A stretch of 64,000 bases of DNA, from contig NZ_PQMG01000002.1 in NCBI RefSeq assembly GCF_008930665.1, forward strand, positions 186,001 to 250,000. The letters run 5' to 3'. Below are positions 45,368-54,350 of the stretch, piece by piece. The notes beneath the pieces are model-generated. The model saw only the letters and a list, made by a program, of their open reading frames with translations. It was not told where the DNA came from and ran no database searches. The stretch is from Corynebacterium sp. 74A (GTDB lineage: Bacteria; Actinomycetota; Actinomycetes; Mycobacteriales; Mycobacteriaceae). The translations under genes and the position numbers were made by a program. The first letter of the stretch is position 1, and every line of letters starts with the position of its first letter.

Positions 45368-45448
45368 GCCCCGCTACTGCGGCACAGGACAGAGGCGGTG
45401 TGGTCACCACCCACCGATACTCACTTTGCTCATCGAAGGAGAGCACCT

Positions 45449-46675
45449 ATGTCACCACAGCGCAGACGACGCGGCCGCCGCAGAAGAGATCCCGAGATCC
45501 GTTCGCTGCAGCCGCACTCCCCCATTGTGAAGAACTTCGCCTCAGAGATCGAGGACGGGGTTCTGCTCCAGGCCCAGCAGCTGGCCGCGATGCCCTTTGT
45601 GCGCCCGCACGTAGCACTCATGCCGGATGCCCACATCGGACTCGGCTCCTCTGTGGGATGCGTATTCGGCACGATCGACGCCGTCATCCCTGCAGCCGTG
45701 GGCGTGGATATTGGCTGCGGCATGATCGGTGTGCGCACCCAGTTCAGTGCCGCCGATCTTGCCGGCCGCAACCTCGAGCAGCTGCGCGACGCCGTCGAGG
45801 CCGCCATCCCCCTCTCGCTGGGAAACTACAACGACTGGCAGCTTGCGGACAGCGCCGATGCTCGCTGCCGCGAACTCAACGAGCTCGCCGAGGGCGACGA
45901 TGTAGATCTGAGCCACTCACCTCGGTGGCGGCAGCAGCTCGGTTCGCTCGGCGGCGGGAACCACTTCATCGAGCTCTGCCTCGACGAGGAGGAGCGGGTG
46001 TGGATGTTTCTGCACTCCGGCTCGCGGGGCGTGGGCAACCAGATCGCCCGTATGCACATCCGTATCGCCCAGCAGCTCATGGACCGCTGGTGGATTCCGC
46101 TGCCCAATAAGGACGTGGCCTACCTGGTCGATGGCACGCCCGAGTTCGATCGCTACATCAAGGATCTCACCTGGGCGCAGCGCTTCGCCTATCTCAACCG
46201 CGAAGAAATGATGGACCGCTTTGCCCGCTGCCTCGGGGAGTTCCTCGGCACCGAGGTGGTGGAGGAGGAGCGCATTAACTGCCACCACAACTACACCGAG
46301 AAGGAGGAGCACCACGGGCGCACCGTGTGGCTCACCCGCAAGGGCGCCATCCGCGCCGACGAGGGCAGTCTCGCCCTCATCCCGGGCTCGATGGGCACGG
46401 CCAGCTATGTCGTGGAGGGAAAGGGCAATGCAGTAGCACTGCGGTCCGCACCCCACGGGGCGGGACGTCGCTTCTCTCGCAGCGAAGCGCGCCGGCGCTT
46501 CACCGTCGAGGATCTGGACCAGCGCATGGGCGGGATCGTTTACCGCCACGGCGATGCCTGGGTGGACGAGATTCCCGATGCCTATAAGGACATCGACGCG
46601 GTGATGGCCGACTCCGCCGAGTTGGTCCACATCCGCCACACCCTGCGCCAGGTGCTCAACATCAAGGGCACCTAG
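45449..46675 (+). CDS. rtcB: RNA-splicing ligase RtcB
   Basis: RtcB joins RNA 2',3'-cyclic phosphate (or 3'-phosphate) ends to 5'-OH ends in a GTP- and Mn-dependent reaction and serves RNA repair. The 408-residue protein has PDAHIGLGSSVGCVF, the metal-binding GVDIGCGM (Cys ~90), LGSLGGGNHFIEL, HSGSRGVG and, near the C-terminus, SAPHGAGRRFSR with the His that becomes guanylylated. All the known catalytic residues appear present. The start 45449 has AAGGAG nine bases before. It is monocistronic; no archease or RNA cyclase (rtcA) gene is near it. Confidence 0.95.
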   Translation: MSPQRRRRGRRRRDPEIRSLQPHSPIVKNFASEIEDGVLLQAQQLAAMPFVRPHVALMPDAHIGLGSSVGCVFGTIDAVIPAAVGVDIGCGMIGVRTQFSAADLAGRNLEQLRDAVEAAIPLSLGNYNDWQLADSADARCRELNELAEGDDVDLSHSPRWRQQLGSLGGGNHFIELCLDEEERVWMFLHSGSRGVGNQIARMHIRIAQQLMDRWWIPLPNKDVAYLVDGTPEFDRYIKDLTWAQRFAYLNREEMMDRFARCLGEFLGTEVVEEERINCHHNYTEKEEHHGRTVWLTRKGAIRADEGSLALIPGSMGTASYVVEGKGNAVALRSAPHGAGRRFSRSEARRRFTVEDLDQRMGGIVYRHGDAWVDEIPDAYKDIDAVMADSAELVHIRHTLRQVLNIKGT

Positions 46676-46734
46676 CGCGGCAGCGAGAAGCACCACAGGC
46701 GGCACGGCACGCACAGCGTCGCGCCGCGCCGCCC

Positions 46735-46764
46735 TTAACGCTGTTCAATCATCGCCGGTATAGT
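46735..46764 (+). promoter_or_regulatory. BioQ-like operator and -10 of the bioWF promoter
   Basis: TTAACGCTGTTCA (46735-46747) is, on the other strand, TGAAC-AGC-GTTAA, differing in one base from the TGAAC-N3-GTTAC operator of the corynebacterial biotin repressor BioQ as I recall it. A TATAGT -10 lies at 46759-46764 and the operator overlaps the expected -35. The GTG start follows eight bases after the -10, so translation is probably leaderless. Confidence 0.6.
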
Positions 46765-46772
46765 CACCACAC

Positions 46773-47477
46773 GTGGGTTATTACAGCATCAAAATGCACG
46801 CCAGTGCGCACGGCCAGCACATTTCGGGAGCTGAGCGCATCCTGCCGAAGGAGCAGCTCGCGGAGATGGCAGAGATCCTCGTCACTCGCGCGCTGACCCA
46901 CCCCAAGGGGCAGGCTGCGGAGATCTCGCTGCACGCCACGGCGGTAGCGGATGAGCAGATCGTTACTGTGCCCGCGCTAGAAACCAGCACGGTGCCCACC
47001 GACTCCCCGGCCGCGGCCGACGCGGTGATCGCCGAGGTTCTCACCGAGGTGGGTGTGGCGGATGCCGCCCCCTTCGTGCGGCTATTGCGCGAGGTATCGG
47101 GGCTGCGCGGGGCGATGATCGCCGATGCCGCTACCGGCGCCCGGCGCGAACCCGATCCCCAGCGCGGGGTGCGGGTATCCACCTTCGACGCCACTGCCAG
47201 CTCGATGTCTGCGGAGAAGGAACACTATCGCGAGGCACTCACCCTCGCCTCCAAGGCTCTGAGCGCCCCCGGCATTGTGGCGGAGCTGTGCATGTCTGAT
47301 GACCCCGACTACACCACCGGCTATATCGCCACCGCGGGCCACTACCGGCGCCTGTTGAACATGAAAGAGCAGGGCAGCACACGTGGTACTCGTGTCCTTA
47401 TATATAGGGGTACGGACGCGGATCTCGCGGCGACAATTAACTATCTTGAAAACATCCCAGTATTAGTTGAATTATGA
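46773..47477 (+). CDS. bioW: 6-carboxyhexanoate-CoA ligase (pimeloyl-CoA synthetase) BioW
   Basis: BioW activates free pimelate to pimeloyl-CoA with ATP, the first committed biotin step in some bacteria. The 234-residue product has the family start YSIKMHASAHGQHISGAERI, the RGVRVS segment near residue 130, and the DYTTGYIATAGHYRRLLNMK C-terminal region. A GTG start eight bases after a TATAGT -10 suggests a leaderless mRNA. The gene overlaps bioF by four bases (ATGA). BioW is best known from Bacillus; corynebacteria are usually described as biotin auxotrophs lacking this step, so its presence here is notable. Confidence 0.9.
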   Translation: MGYYSIKMHASAHGQHISGAERILPKEQLAEMAEILVTRALTHPKGQAAEISLHATAVADEQIVTVPALETSTVPTDSPAAADAVIAEVLTEVGVADAAPFVRLLREVSGLRGAMIADAATGARREPDPQRGVRVSTFDATASSMSAEKEHYREALTLASKALSAPGIVAELCMSDDPDYTTGYIATAGHYRRLLNMKEQGSTRGTRVLIYRGTDADLAATINYLENIPVLVEL

Positions 47478-48643
47478 GCACACTCTCCCACCACTCCCGC
47501 GCCGCCAATCAGGTGTGGTCCGCCGAGGGCCTGGCACGCCAGATTCACACCTTTGACGGCTCACAGCAGCCACGCGGCACGATCGACGGCGAGTACTATC
47601 TCCAGTTCTCCAGTTCGGACTATCTGGGGTTATCCACTCACCCGCGTATGCGTACCGCGGCTACCAACGCCATTGAGCGCTATGGCACCGGCTCGGGCGG
47701 CTCACGCCTGACCACCGGCACCACCATGCACGGCGCCCTCGAGCGGGAGCTGGCCGAGCATTTCGGTTATGAGGACGCAGTGTGGTTCGGCAGCGGGTAC
47801 CAAGCGAATCTCTCCACCATCGCTACGTTGGCTCAGCTTGCGGGCAGTGAATTGACGATCTTCTCCGATGCGCTCAATCACGCCAGCCTTATCGACGGCA
47901 TCCGCATGGCGCGGCACACCGCCGGCTGCCAGGTGACTGTCTTCCCGCACGCCAACTATGACGCGCTCTCTGAGCTCACCGCCACCTGCCCCACCACATT
48001 CGGACTCATTGTCTCCGACGGTGTGTTCTCCATGTCCGGTGCGGTCGCCGATCACGCTCGTTTGGAGGAGATCGCGCTCAGCCGCGGCATGTGGCTGCTC
48101 GTGGACGATGCCCACGGTGTGGGTGCCCTCGGCGAACACGGCCGGGGCAGCCTCGACGGTATCTCTCGCCCCGATGTGCTCATCGGTACCGCCTCCAAGG
48201 CGCTGGGCTGTGCCGGCGGTTTTGTGCTCTGTGATGAAGACACCGCCACTCTGCTGCGCAATCGGGCCCGCAGCTTCGTGTTTTCCACCTCCTCTCCGCC
48301 GGCCACGGTGGCCGCCGCCCGCACCGCCCTAGAGATCCTTACGCAGGAGCCGGAGCACCAGCAGCGCTTGCACGACAATATTGCTTATCTGCGCGCGGGT
48401 CTGGCCGACCAAGGGCTGCCCAGCCCTGGGGTGTCGCCCATCGTGCCGGTGGTGATCGGGGATGAGCGCGAGGCCATGGCTGTCAGCGAGGCGCTGAAAC
48501 AACGCCAGATTTTCTGTAATGCCATTCGCTACCCCACCGTGGCCCGCGGTGCCGCCATGCTCCGGCTCACGGTGCAGACGACGATGGAACACGAGGATAT
48601 TGACGCCCTCCTCGCCGCCCTCGCTCAGGTGCGTGGCGTTTAG
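47474..48643 (+). CDS. bioF: 8-amino-7-oxononanoate synthase BioF
   Basis: BioF condenses pimeloyl-CoA with alanine to give KAPA, using PLP. The 389-residue protein shows SSDYLGLSTHPRM and GSGGSRLTTGTTMHGALERE near the N-terminus, DDAHGVGALGEHGRG, and IGTASKALGCAGGFVLC with the PLP lysine (Lys ~240). As second gene of bioWF, it takes the product of BioW directly. The remaining enzymes (bioA, bioD, bioB) are not in the window. The CCTTATCGACGG at 47885 resembles the dispersed motif with one flanking change. Confidence 0.95.
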   Translation: MSTLSHHSRAANQVWSAEGLARQIHTFDGSQQPRGTIDGEYYLQFSSSDYLGLSTHPRMRTAATNAIERYGTGSGGSRLTTGTTMHGALERELAEHFGYEDAVWFGSGYQANLSTIATLAQLAGSELTIFSDALNHASLIDGIRMARHTAGCQVTVFPHANYDALSELTATCPTTFGLIVSDGVFSMSGAVADHARLEEIALSRGMWLLVDDAHGVGALGEHGRGSLDGISRPDVLIGTASKALGCAGGFVLCDEDTATLLRNRARSFVFSTSSPPATVAAARTALEILTQEPEHQQRLHDNIAYLRAGLADQGLPSPGVSPIVPVVIGDEREAMAVSEALKQRQIFCNAIRYPTVARGAAMLRLTVQTTMEHEDIDALLAALAQVRGV

Positions 48644-48777
48644 CCGCCCACGGCGCAGCCGGACACGCGGCGCTGAATACGAGGTGTGCAGCGATTCCGG
48701 AGCGCCTCGGCTTAGCCCCGAGTGGGGGAGCCACCCCCAGCTATTTCCCCCATATAGGGGCAAGCTCGGAGGACTTA

Positions 48778-48783
48778 TATACT
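48778..48783 (+). promoter_or_regulatory. Putative -10 of a leaderless fdhF transcript
   Basis: TATACT lies seven bases before the fdhF ATG. A GGAGGA further upstream (48768-48773) is too distant for a normal ribosome-binding site. A small hairpin (CCCC with GGGG around ATATA, ~48747-48760) lies upstream. Confidence 0.4.
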
Positions 48784-48790
48784 CAATTCT

Positions 48791-51118
48791 ATGACTATCG
48801 CACATAATGATTCTGGTTTCCGCCCTCCCGCAGGCGGTTTCAAGCCTGCGCCCGTCAATCCCGTGGCGAACGAGTTTGATAATCCCGAATCGACCGGCAA
48901 GCCCAAGCCCTACGCTGCGGGTATTCCCGGTGTTGCGCACGCGATGCAGCACGCAGTGCCGAACCGCGGGTTACTGCCGCTGCTCACTATGAACAAGCCT
49001 GGCGGCGTGGACTGTCCCGGCTGTGCGTGGCCCGAACCGCCACAGCACGAGCTGGGCATTGTGGAATTCTGCGAAAACGGCGCCAAAGCTATCGCGGAAG
49101 AGACCACCCCGAATCGCGCCGATCGTGATTTCTGGGCCTCCGTCTCCGTGCCCGAAATGCGCGAAAAAACCGATTATTGGTTGGGCAAGCGCGGCCGCAT
49201 TACCGAGCCGCTGCTCTACGACCGCTCCAGCGGCGATGAGCACTACCGCCCCATCTCCTGGGAGGATGCCTTCTCCCTCATTGCGGACAAGCTGAGCACC
49301 ATTCACCCCGATGAGGCTGTGTTCTACACCTCCGGCCGCGCCTCGAATGAGTCGGCGTACATGATTCAGCTGCTGGCCCGCCGCTTCGGCACCAATAACC
49401 TGCCCGACTGCGCGAATATGTGCCACGACTCCACCGGCGCCGCCCTGGGCGAAACTCTCGGCCTGGGCAAGGGCTCCGTGGTGATTGAGGACTTCTCCCG
49501 CACTGACCTGATTATCTCTGTGGGACAAAACCCGGGCACCAACCACCCGCGTGCCCTCGGTTCCTTCTCCAAGTGCAAGGAAAACGGCGGCAAAATCCTC
49601 GCGATTAACCCCATGCCGGAGACCGGCCTCCGAGGCTTCCGCGACCCCCAGGAGCCCGCCGCTCTGGTGGGCAAGCCCGCCAAGCTGGCCGATGAGTTCT
49701 TGCAGGTGCGCTTGGATGGCGACCGCGCCTTCTTCCAGGCCCTCAACAAGGAACTGATCCGTCGCGACGCCCTCGATCACAAGTTCCTCGATAACTTCTG
49801 CTCCGGTGTGGAGGAGACGATCGAGCACCTCAACTCCCTCGACGATGCCGAGCTGCTGCGCGGCTGCGGGTTGAGCATGGCGGATATCAAGAAGGCCGCC
49901 GACATGGTGGAGGAAGCCCGCACCGTGGTGCTTACTTGGACTCTCGGCGTGACCCAGCACGAAAACGCCGTGTACACCATCCGCGAGATGGTGAACTTCC
50001 TGCTGCTCACCGGCAATATCGGCAAGCCGGGCGCCGGCACCGCGCCGCTGCGCGGCCACTCCAATGTGCAGGGCGACCGCACCATGGGCGTGTGGGAGAA
50101 GATCAAGGAACCCTTCCGCCTCGCCCTCGAAGAGCGCTTCGGTTTCGACTGCCCCGCCGAGGACGGTCTGGGCACCGTGCCCTCGCTGCAGGCGATGCGC
50201 AGTGGCAAAACCAAGTTCTTCCTCTCTCTCGGCGGCAACCTGGTGCGCGTGGCTTCGGACACCTCGGTGGTGGAGCAGGCCATGGCCTCCAATGAGCTGA
50301 CCGTGCACTTGTCCACCAAGCCCAATGGCTCCCACGCCTGGCCGGGCGAGAAGTCCCTCATCCTGCCGGTTCTGGCCCGCACCGATGTGGATAACAAGCC
50401 CTCCGGCCCGCAGAAGGTCACCGTGGAGGATTCCGCCGGTGCCGTGCACGCCTCTGAGGGCCACCGCACCGCCAACCACGATCTCTCGCTGCGCAGCGAA
50501 ATCGAGATCCTGGGCACCATCGGCAAGATGGTGTGCGGCGATGAGTGGTGGCAGCCGATGATCGACGACTACTCGGTGATCCGCGATCACATCGCGGCCA
50601 CCATCCCTGGCTTCGAGGACTACAACAAGCGCATCGAAAACCCGGGCGGGTTCATGCTGCCTAATGGTCCGCGCCAGCGTGAGTTCAATACTCACGACGG
50701 CAAGGCCCACCTGACCGTCAACGAGACCAATGTGATCGACCTGCGTGAGGGCGAGCTGCTGATGAACACCGTCCGCTCGCACGATCAATACAACTCCACC
50801 ATCTATGGTCTGGACGATCGCTACCGCGGCATCAAGAATGGCCGCCGCGTGGTGTTCATGAACCCCGAGGACGCCCGCGAGCGCGGGGTCCGCGATGGCG
50901 ACCTGGTGGATCTGGTCTCCCGCTACTCCGATAGCGAGCGCCGCGCCCCGAACTTCCGCATCGTGGAGTTCCCCGTGGCCAAGGACTGCGTGACCACCTA
51001 CTTCCCCGAGGCGAATGTGCTGGTGCCGCTGGATTCCCGCGCCCACATCTCCCACACCCCAGTGTCCAAGTCCTGCCGCGTGTTCATCGAGCCGCTGGGA
51101 AGGAATGTCAATGACTAA
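48791..51118 (+). CDS. fdhF: Formate dehydrogenase-like molybdopterin oxidoreductase FdhF
   Basis: The 775-residue enzyme is a bis-molybdopterin oxidoreductase of the FdhF/YjgC type, oxidising formate to CO2. The N-terminus has CPGCAWPEP, a compact iron-sulfur-like site rather than a full ferredoxin-like CxxCxxxC...C cluster, then PISWEDAF, the cofactor-binding CANMCHDSTGAALGETLGLG (about 210-229) in which the Cys of CHDS takes the place of the selenocysteine of E. coli FdhF, and the GHSNVQGDRTMG and NETNVIDLREGELLMNTVRS-like C-terminal cofactor-binding part. It heads fdhF-DUF6457-fdhD, matching the C. glutamicum order as I recall it. Electron acceptor is unknown. Confidence 0.94.
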   Translation: MTIAHNDSGFRPPAGGFKPAPVNPVANEFDNPESTGKPKPYAAGIPGVAHAMQHAVPNRGLLPLLTMNKPGGVDCPGCAWPEPPQHELGIVEFCENGAKAIAEETTPNRADRDFWASVSVPEMREKTDYWLGKRGRITEPLLYDRSSGDEHYRPISWEDAFSLIADKLSTIHPDEAVFYTSGRASNESAYMIQLLARRFGTNNLPDCANMCHDSTGAALGETLGLGKGSVVIEDFSRTDLIISVGQNPGTNHPRALGSFSKCKENGGKILAINPMPETGLRGFRDPQEPAALVGKPAKLADEFLQVRLDGDRAFFQALNKELIRRDALDHKFLDNFCSGVEETIEHLNSLDDAELLRGCGLSMADIKKAADMVEEARTVVLTWTLGVTQHENAVYTIREMVNFLLLTGNIGKPGAGTAPLRGHSNVQGDRTMGVWEKIKEPFRLALEERFGFDCPAEDGLGTVPSLQAMRSGKTKFFLSLGGNLVRVASDTSVVEQAMASNELTVHLSTKPNGSHAWPGEKSLILPVLARTDVDNKPSGPQKVTVEDSAGAVHASEGHRTANHDLSLRSEIEILGTIGKMVCGDEWWQPMIDDYSVIRDHIAATIPGFEDYNKRIENPGGFMLPNGPRQREFNTHDGKAHLTVNETNVIDLREGELLMNTVRSHDQYNSTIYGLDDRYRGIKNGRRVVFMNPEDARERGVRDGDLVDLVSRYSDSERRAPNFRIVEFPVAKDCVTTYFPEANVLVPLDSRAHISHTPVSKSCRVFIEPLGRNVND

Positions 51119-51428
51119 TTCCTCCCCCGCCAAGGGCAAGAAAGACGACCCAGAGAAGATGGCGGCCATGCAGCAATGGCTCGATCAGGTGTGCTCGGAG
51201 CTAGGCTTGGATCGCGCCGTGGCCAGTGATAACACCGATCAGCTCCTGGGGCTTACTGGGCGCATCGCCCATGGCCCTAGCCGCCCCGGCGCGCCGCTGA
51301 GCTGTTTCCTGCTCGGCCTCGCCGTGGGGGCGGACACCGCCGGAGACAGCAGCGCGCTGGATCCCGAGCAGGTGCGCGCTGCGGTACGGGAGCGCGCCGA
51401 GCGGCTCATCGGGTTGATCGAGGACTAA
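51111..51428 (+). CDS. DUF6457 protein, fdhF-fdhD linker gene
   Basis: The 105-residue soluble helical protein (WLDQVCSELGLDRAVASDNT ... TGRIAHGPSRPGAPLSCFLL) overlaps the fdhF stop by eight bases and has an AAGGAA site upstream. Proteins of this type occur between fdhF and fdhD in corynebacteria. A role in maturation or stabilisation of FdhF is likely from context only. GTGGGCAGG/CCTGCCCAC (51443-51451 and 51472-51480) forms a hairpin just after it. Confidence 0.85.
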   Translation: MTNSSPAKGKKDDPEKMAAMQQWLDQVCSELGLDRAVASDNTDQLLGLTGRIAHGPSRPGAPLSCFLLGLAVGADTAGDSSALDPEQVRAAVRERAERLIGLIED

Positions 51429-51506
51429 ACCAGTCCGTAGTGGTGGGCAGGAGCGCAGTGTCCATAAGCGCCCTGCCCACTGCGAGATAAGGTGGAAAGC
51501 ACAGCT

Positions 51507-52340
51507 GTGGGCAGAATTATTGATAACCCCCGCATCACTCGGGTGATCCTGCGCGATGATGAGATCTTTATGAACGAGCGCAGCGATGCGGTGGCGGTGG
51601 AAGAACCCCTCGAGCTGCGCGTCGGCGGCACCACCTACACCACCACCATGCGCACCGCCGGCAACGATATCGAGTGGATGCACGGCTTCCTCTACAGCGA
51701 AGGGCTTATTAGCAACGCGGAGGATGTACAGGAAGCCCGCTACTGCGCTGGGGCGACCGGAGAAGACGGCGCCAACACCTATAACGTGCTGGAGTGCTCC
51801 TTAAGCGATGTTCTCCCGCTGCGGCCCCGCCTCGGCACCATGACCAGCGCCTGCGGTGTGTGCGGCACCAACTCTATCCAGGAGATCACCCGCGCCGCCC
51901 GGTATCCCATCACCCCCATCACCCCGCACCCACGGCTCATCGCCGCGCTGCCGGAGGCGCTGCGCACCGAGCAAAAAGCCTTTGAGAAGACTGGGGGCAT
52001 TCACGCCGCTGGGCTCTTCGCACCCGATGGCACGCCGTTGTTTATTCGCGAGGACGTGGGCCGGCACAATGCCTGCGACAAGGTGATCGGGGCGGCGCTG
52101 ATGGCGGGCATGGAGTTTCCGCTCGCCGGGCACATCATGGTGATGAGTTCGCGCGCCTCCTTCGAGCTGGTACAAAAAACCGTACTGGCCGGGTGCTCGG
52201 GACTGGTCGCGGTATCAGCCGCCACCAGTCTGGCGGTGGACCTCGCCCGCGCCACCGGGCTGCTGCTCGTAGGGTTTGACCGAGGCGATCGCTTCAACCT
52301 CTACTCCGGCGAGCTGGCCGCGGTGAACACCGAGAGCTAG
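51507..52340 (+). CDS. fdhD: Formate dehydrogenase sulfurtransferase FdhD
   Basis: FdhD transfers sulfur to the molybdenum cofactor and is needed for formate dehydrogenase activity. The 277-residue protein has RTAGNDIEWMHGFLYSEGLI, the active-site ACGVCG (the two Cys that accept sulfur) and EDVGRHNACDKVIG. The start at 51507 gives GRIIDNPRITRV; the in-frame GTG at 51492 would add five residues. It completes the formate module. Confidence 0.95.
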   Translation: MGRIIDNPRITRVILRDDEIFMNERSDAVAVEEPLELRVGGTTYTTTMRTAGNDIEWMHGFLYSEGLISNAEDVQEARYCAGATGEDGANTYNVLECSLSDVLPLRPRLGTMTSACGVCGTNSIQEITRAARYPITPITPHPRLIAALPEALRTEQKAFEKTGGIHAAGLFAPDGTPLFIREDVGRHNACDKVIGAALMAGMEFPLAGHIMVMSSRASFELVQKTVLAGCSGLVAVSAATSLAVDLARATGLLLVGFDRGDRFNLYSGELAAVNTES

Positions 52341-52954
52341 CTGCTGACTATGCTCTGACTCAGCACGCCGCAGGGCGGGTACATCAACTCCTGATTAACC
52401 CCTTGATCTATCCGCTGCCAATGCGATTCATCCCGCACACCCCTACCCCCGCTGCCCTCGCTGCTGGGCGCGGGGCACTACTCTATGTCATGGACGCTGG
52501 CACCGAGCGATGGCCGTATGGGATCTGCGTATAAGGCTGTACGCTGCTGCAAGGCGCCCGCTGCGAGCGGCTCGCCCACCCAGCACGGTGCCCACCCTGG
52601 AGGATGCTGCCCGCGGCTCTCTACGTCCGCCCTGCTTGTGTTTACGGTTCTTCCAAGATCGCTGGGGCACAGCACGCAGCGCCTCGGCGCCGCCGGCAGC
52701 ACGATCGTGTCGTTGCGCCAGCGACTTATCGCGTCCACGAGGCGGCAGCCACCGCAGGGCCTGTGCACACCAGCGGGCCCCGCGCCGCTAGCGGGCATGA
52801 AGCAGCATGCCCGGCCGGCCACAGCGTGAGATTAATGGGAAGACACACGTCCTCGCCCCGCCACCGCATCGGGGCTACCCGCGCCGCGGCACTGCCGCGC
52901 GGCTGGAAGACACTGCCCGATAGTGCTTCATTATTGGATAAAGGAGAATAAACG
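52341..52954. other. 614-base region without a recognised gene
   Basis: Several overlapping frames of 60-115 codons occur on both strands, none with a ribosome-binding site, a conserved motif or codon bias that favours one strand. The last 35 bases carry the ribosome-binding site (AAAGGAG) of the next gene. I see no RNA gene or repeat here. Confidence 0.5.
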
Positions 52955-54238
52955 ATGATTCGCCGCTCGCTTGAAATCGCCATGGCCTTCATTGGCGTGC
53001 TGGTGGGAGCCAGTTTCGCCTCGGGCCGCGAGGCGCTGCAATACTATGTGGCCTTCGGTAACTGGGGCATATTGGGGGCTGTCTTGGCCTCATTGGCAAT
53101 GATGATTGCCGGCGTCACCATTTTGCAGCTGGGCAGTTATCACCGCGCGAAGGAGCACACCAATGTCTTCGACGCGATCTCTGGCCCGCTCACCTCCAAG
53201 ATCTTGGATGGTGCCACCATGATCACCCTGTTTTGTATCGGCTTCGCCATGTTCGCTGGCGCCGGCGCGAATCTCGAGCAGCAATTCGGCTGGCCGGTGT
53301 GGGTGGGCGCGATATCGATGCTCATTCTGGTGCTGCTCACGGGATTGTTGGACGTGGATAAGGTGACCATCGTCATCGGCGCCATCACCCCCTTCATCAT
53401 CGTGTTGATCAGTACCGCCACCCTGTGGACGATTGTCCACTCCAACCCAGACTTCTCGACGCTGCACGACCAGGCCACCCAGATCCCCACCACGCTGCCC
53501 AATTGGTGGATTTCCGCGCTCAATAACCTCGGCCTGCAGGTGATCGTGGTGGTGTCGATGGCCATCGTGATCGGCGGTAACTTCCTCGATTCCCGCGAGG
53601 TGGGTATCGGCGGCATTGTTGGCGGCTTCGTGTTCCTCTTCCTGCTGGCGGTGTTGGTGGGCTCCATGTACATGTCTGTGGACACCGTCATGGAAACGGA
53701 CATGCCCACCCTGGCGATGATCAATAACATCCACCCCACGCTGGGCTTCATTATGACCTTCGCCATCTACGGCATGATCTACAACACCGCGATCAGTATG
53801 TTCTACGCCTTCGCCAAGCGCGTGACCAAGAACAAGCCACAGAACTTCTACAAGGCCTATTGCATCGCCGTGCTCATCGGTTTCGTGCTCAGCTTCATTG
53901 GGTTCTCCAATCTGATCGGTTGGATTTACCCGATCCTGGGTTATATGGGCATCCTCATCATGATCATCATCGGCTGGGCCTGGTGGAAGCACCGCGGTGA
54001 CCTAGAGTCAGAAACTGAGCTGCGCCGCCGCGCCCGCGAGCTGCTGGGCAAGCGAGTCACCTCCGACGAGAAGCTAACCCGCACCGAGGCTCGGGAGCTG
54101 CGCACAATCGCCTATAACTCCAACATTCCGGAAAAGGAGTTCATCTCCGAGATCCTTACCGAGGTGGACATCGATTCCGATTCGGATGAGGCGGAGCAGA
54201 TTATCGCCTCCAACACCCCAACTTCGCCCTCCTCATAG
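52955..54238 (+). CDS. YkvI-family membrane protein
   Basis: The 427-residue protein has ten membrane segments in the first ~345 residues, beginning with MIRRSLEIAMAFIGVLVGAS (span 1 with a FASGRE break, a LeuT-fold feature), followed by an Arg/Glu-rich cytoplasmic tail of ~80 residues. It matches YkvI-type proteins, which are related to amino-acid/cation symporters but have no known substrate. AAAGGAG lies ten bases before the ATG. It is monocistronic, with a terminator after it. Confidence 0.85.
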   Translation: MIRRSLEIAMAFIGVLVGASFASGREALQYYVAFGNWGILGAVLASLAMMIAGVTILQLGSYHRAKEHTNVFDAISGPLTSKILDGATMITLFCIGFAMFAGAGANLEQQFGWPVWVGAISMLILVLLTGLLDVDKVTIVIGAITPFIIVLISTATLWTIVHSNPDFSTLHDQATQIPTTLPNWWISALNNLGLQVIVVVSMAIVIGGNFLDSREVGIGGIVGGFVFLFLLAVLVGSMYMSVDTVMETDMPTLAMINNIHPTLGFIMTFAIYGMIYNTAISMFYAFAKRVTKNKPQNFYKAYCIAVLIGFVLSFIGFSNLIGWIYPILGYMGILIMIIIGWAWWKHRGDLESETELRRRARELLGKRVTSDEKLTRTEARELRTIAYNSNIPEKEFISEILTEVDIDSDSDEAEQIIASNTPTSPSS

Positions 54239-54246
54239 CACGTCTT

Positions 54247-54267
54247 CCCGCCTCGGCGGGGAGTTTT
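54247..54267 (+). terminator. Terminator of the YkvI-family gene
   Basis: CCCGC, loop CTCG, GCGGG, then GAGTTTT. The hairpin lies about ten bases after the stop codon. A dispersed 13-mer starts at its right edge. Confidence 0.75.
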
Positions 54268-54280
54268 CGCTTATCGACGC
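54268..54280 (+). repeat. Dispersed 13-mer, intergenic copy next to a terminator
   Basis: Exact CGCTTATCGACGC, in non-coding DNA between the YkvI-family gene and the SDR gene. Confidence 0.6.
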
Positions 54281-54350
54281 CATCCCGCAGCCGCTGTCGC
54301 GCGCTGCCGAGCAGCATCCTTCGCTGGAGCGCCGCACTAGGCTAGAGGAC

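Larger units (their letters stand above)
44989..45448. other. Intergenic region before rtcB
   Basis: The 460 bases hold a short frame with a strong ribosome-binding site (45141-45218), one dispersed 13-mer at 45355, and AT-rich promoter-like sequence (ACACTATTTTTATCC near 45098-45113). No other gene was recognised. Confidence 0.5.

Noticed and set aside
48971-51169. A 732-codon open frame on the minus strand opposite fdhF
   Set aside because: It is the mirror of a well-supported, fully conserved fdhF. High-GC codon bias makes long antisense frames, and it has no recognisable motif or ribosome-binding site.
52341-52954. A gene in the gap before the YkvI-family gene
   Set aside because: Overlapping frames on both strands lack a ribosome-binding site, a motif or clear strand preference.
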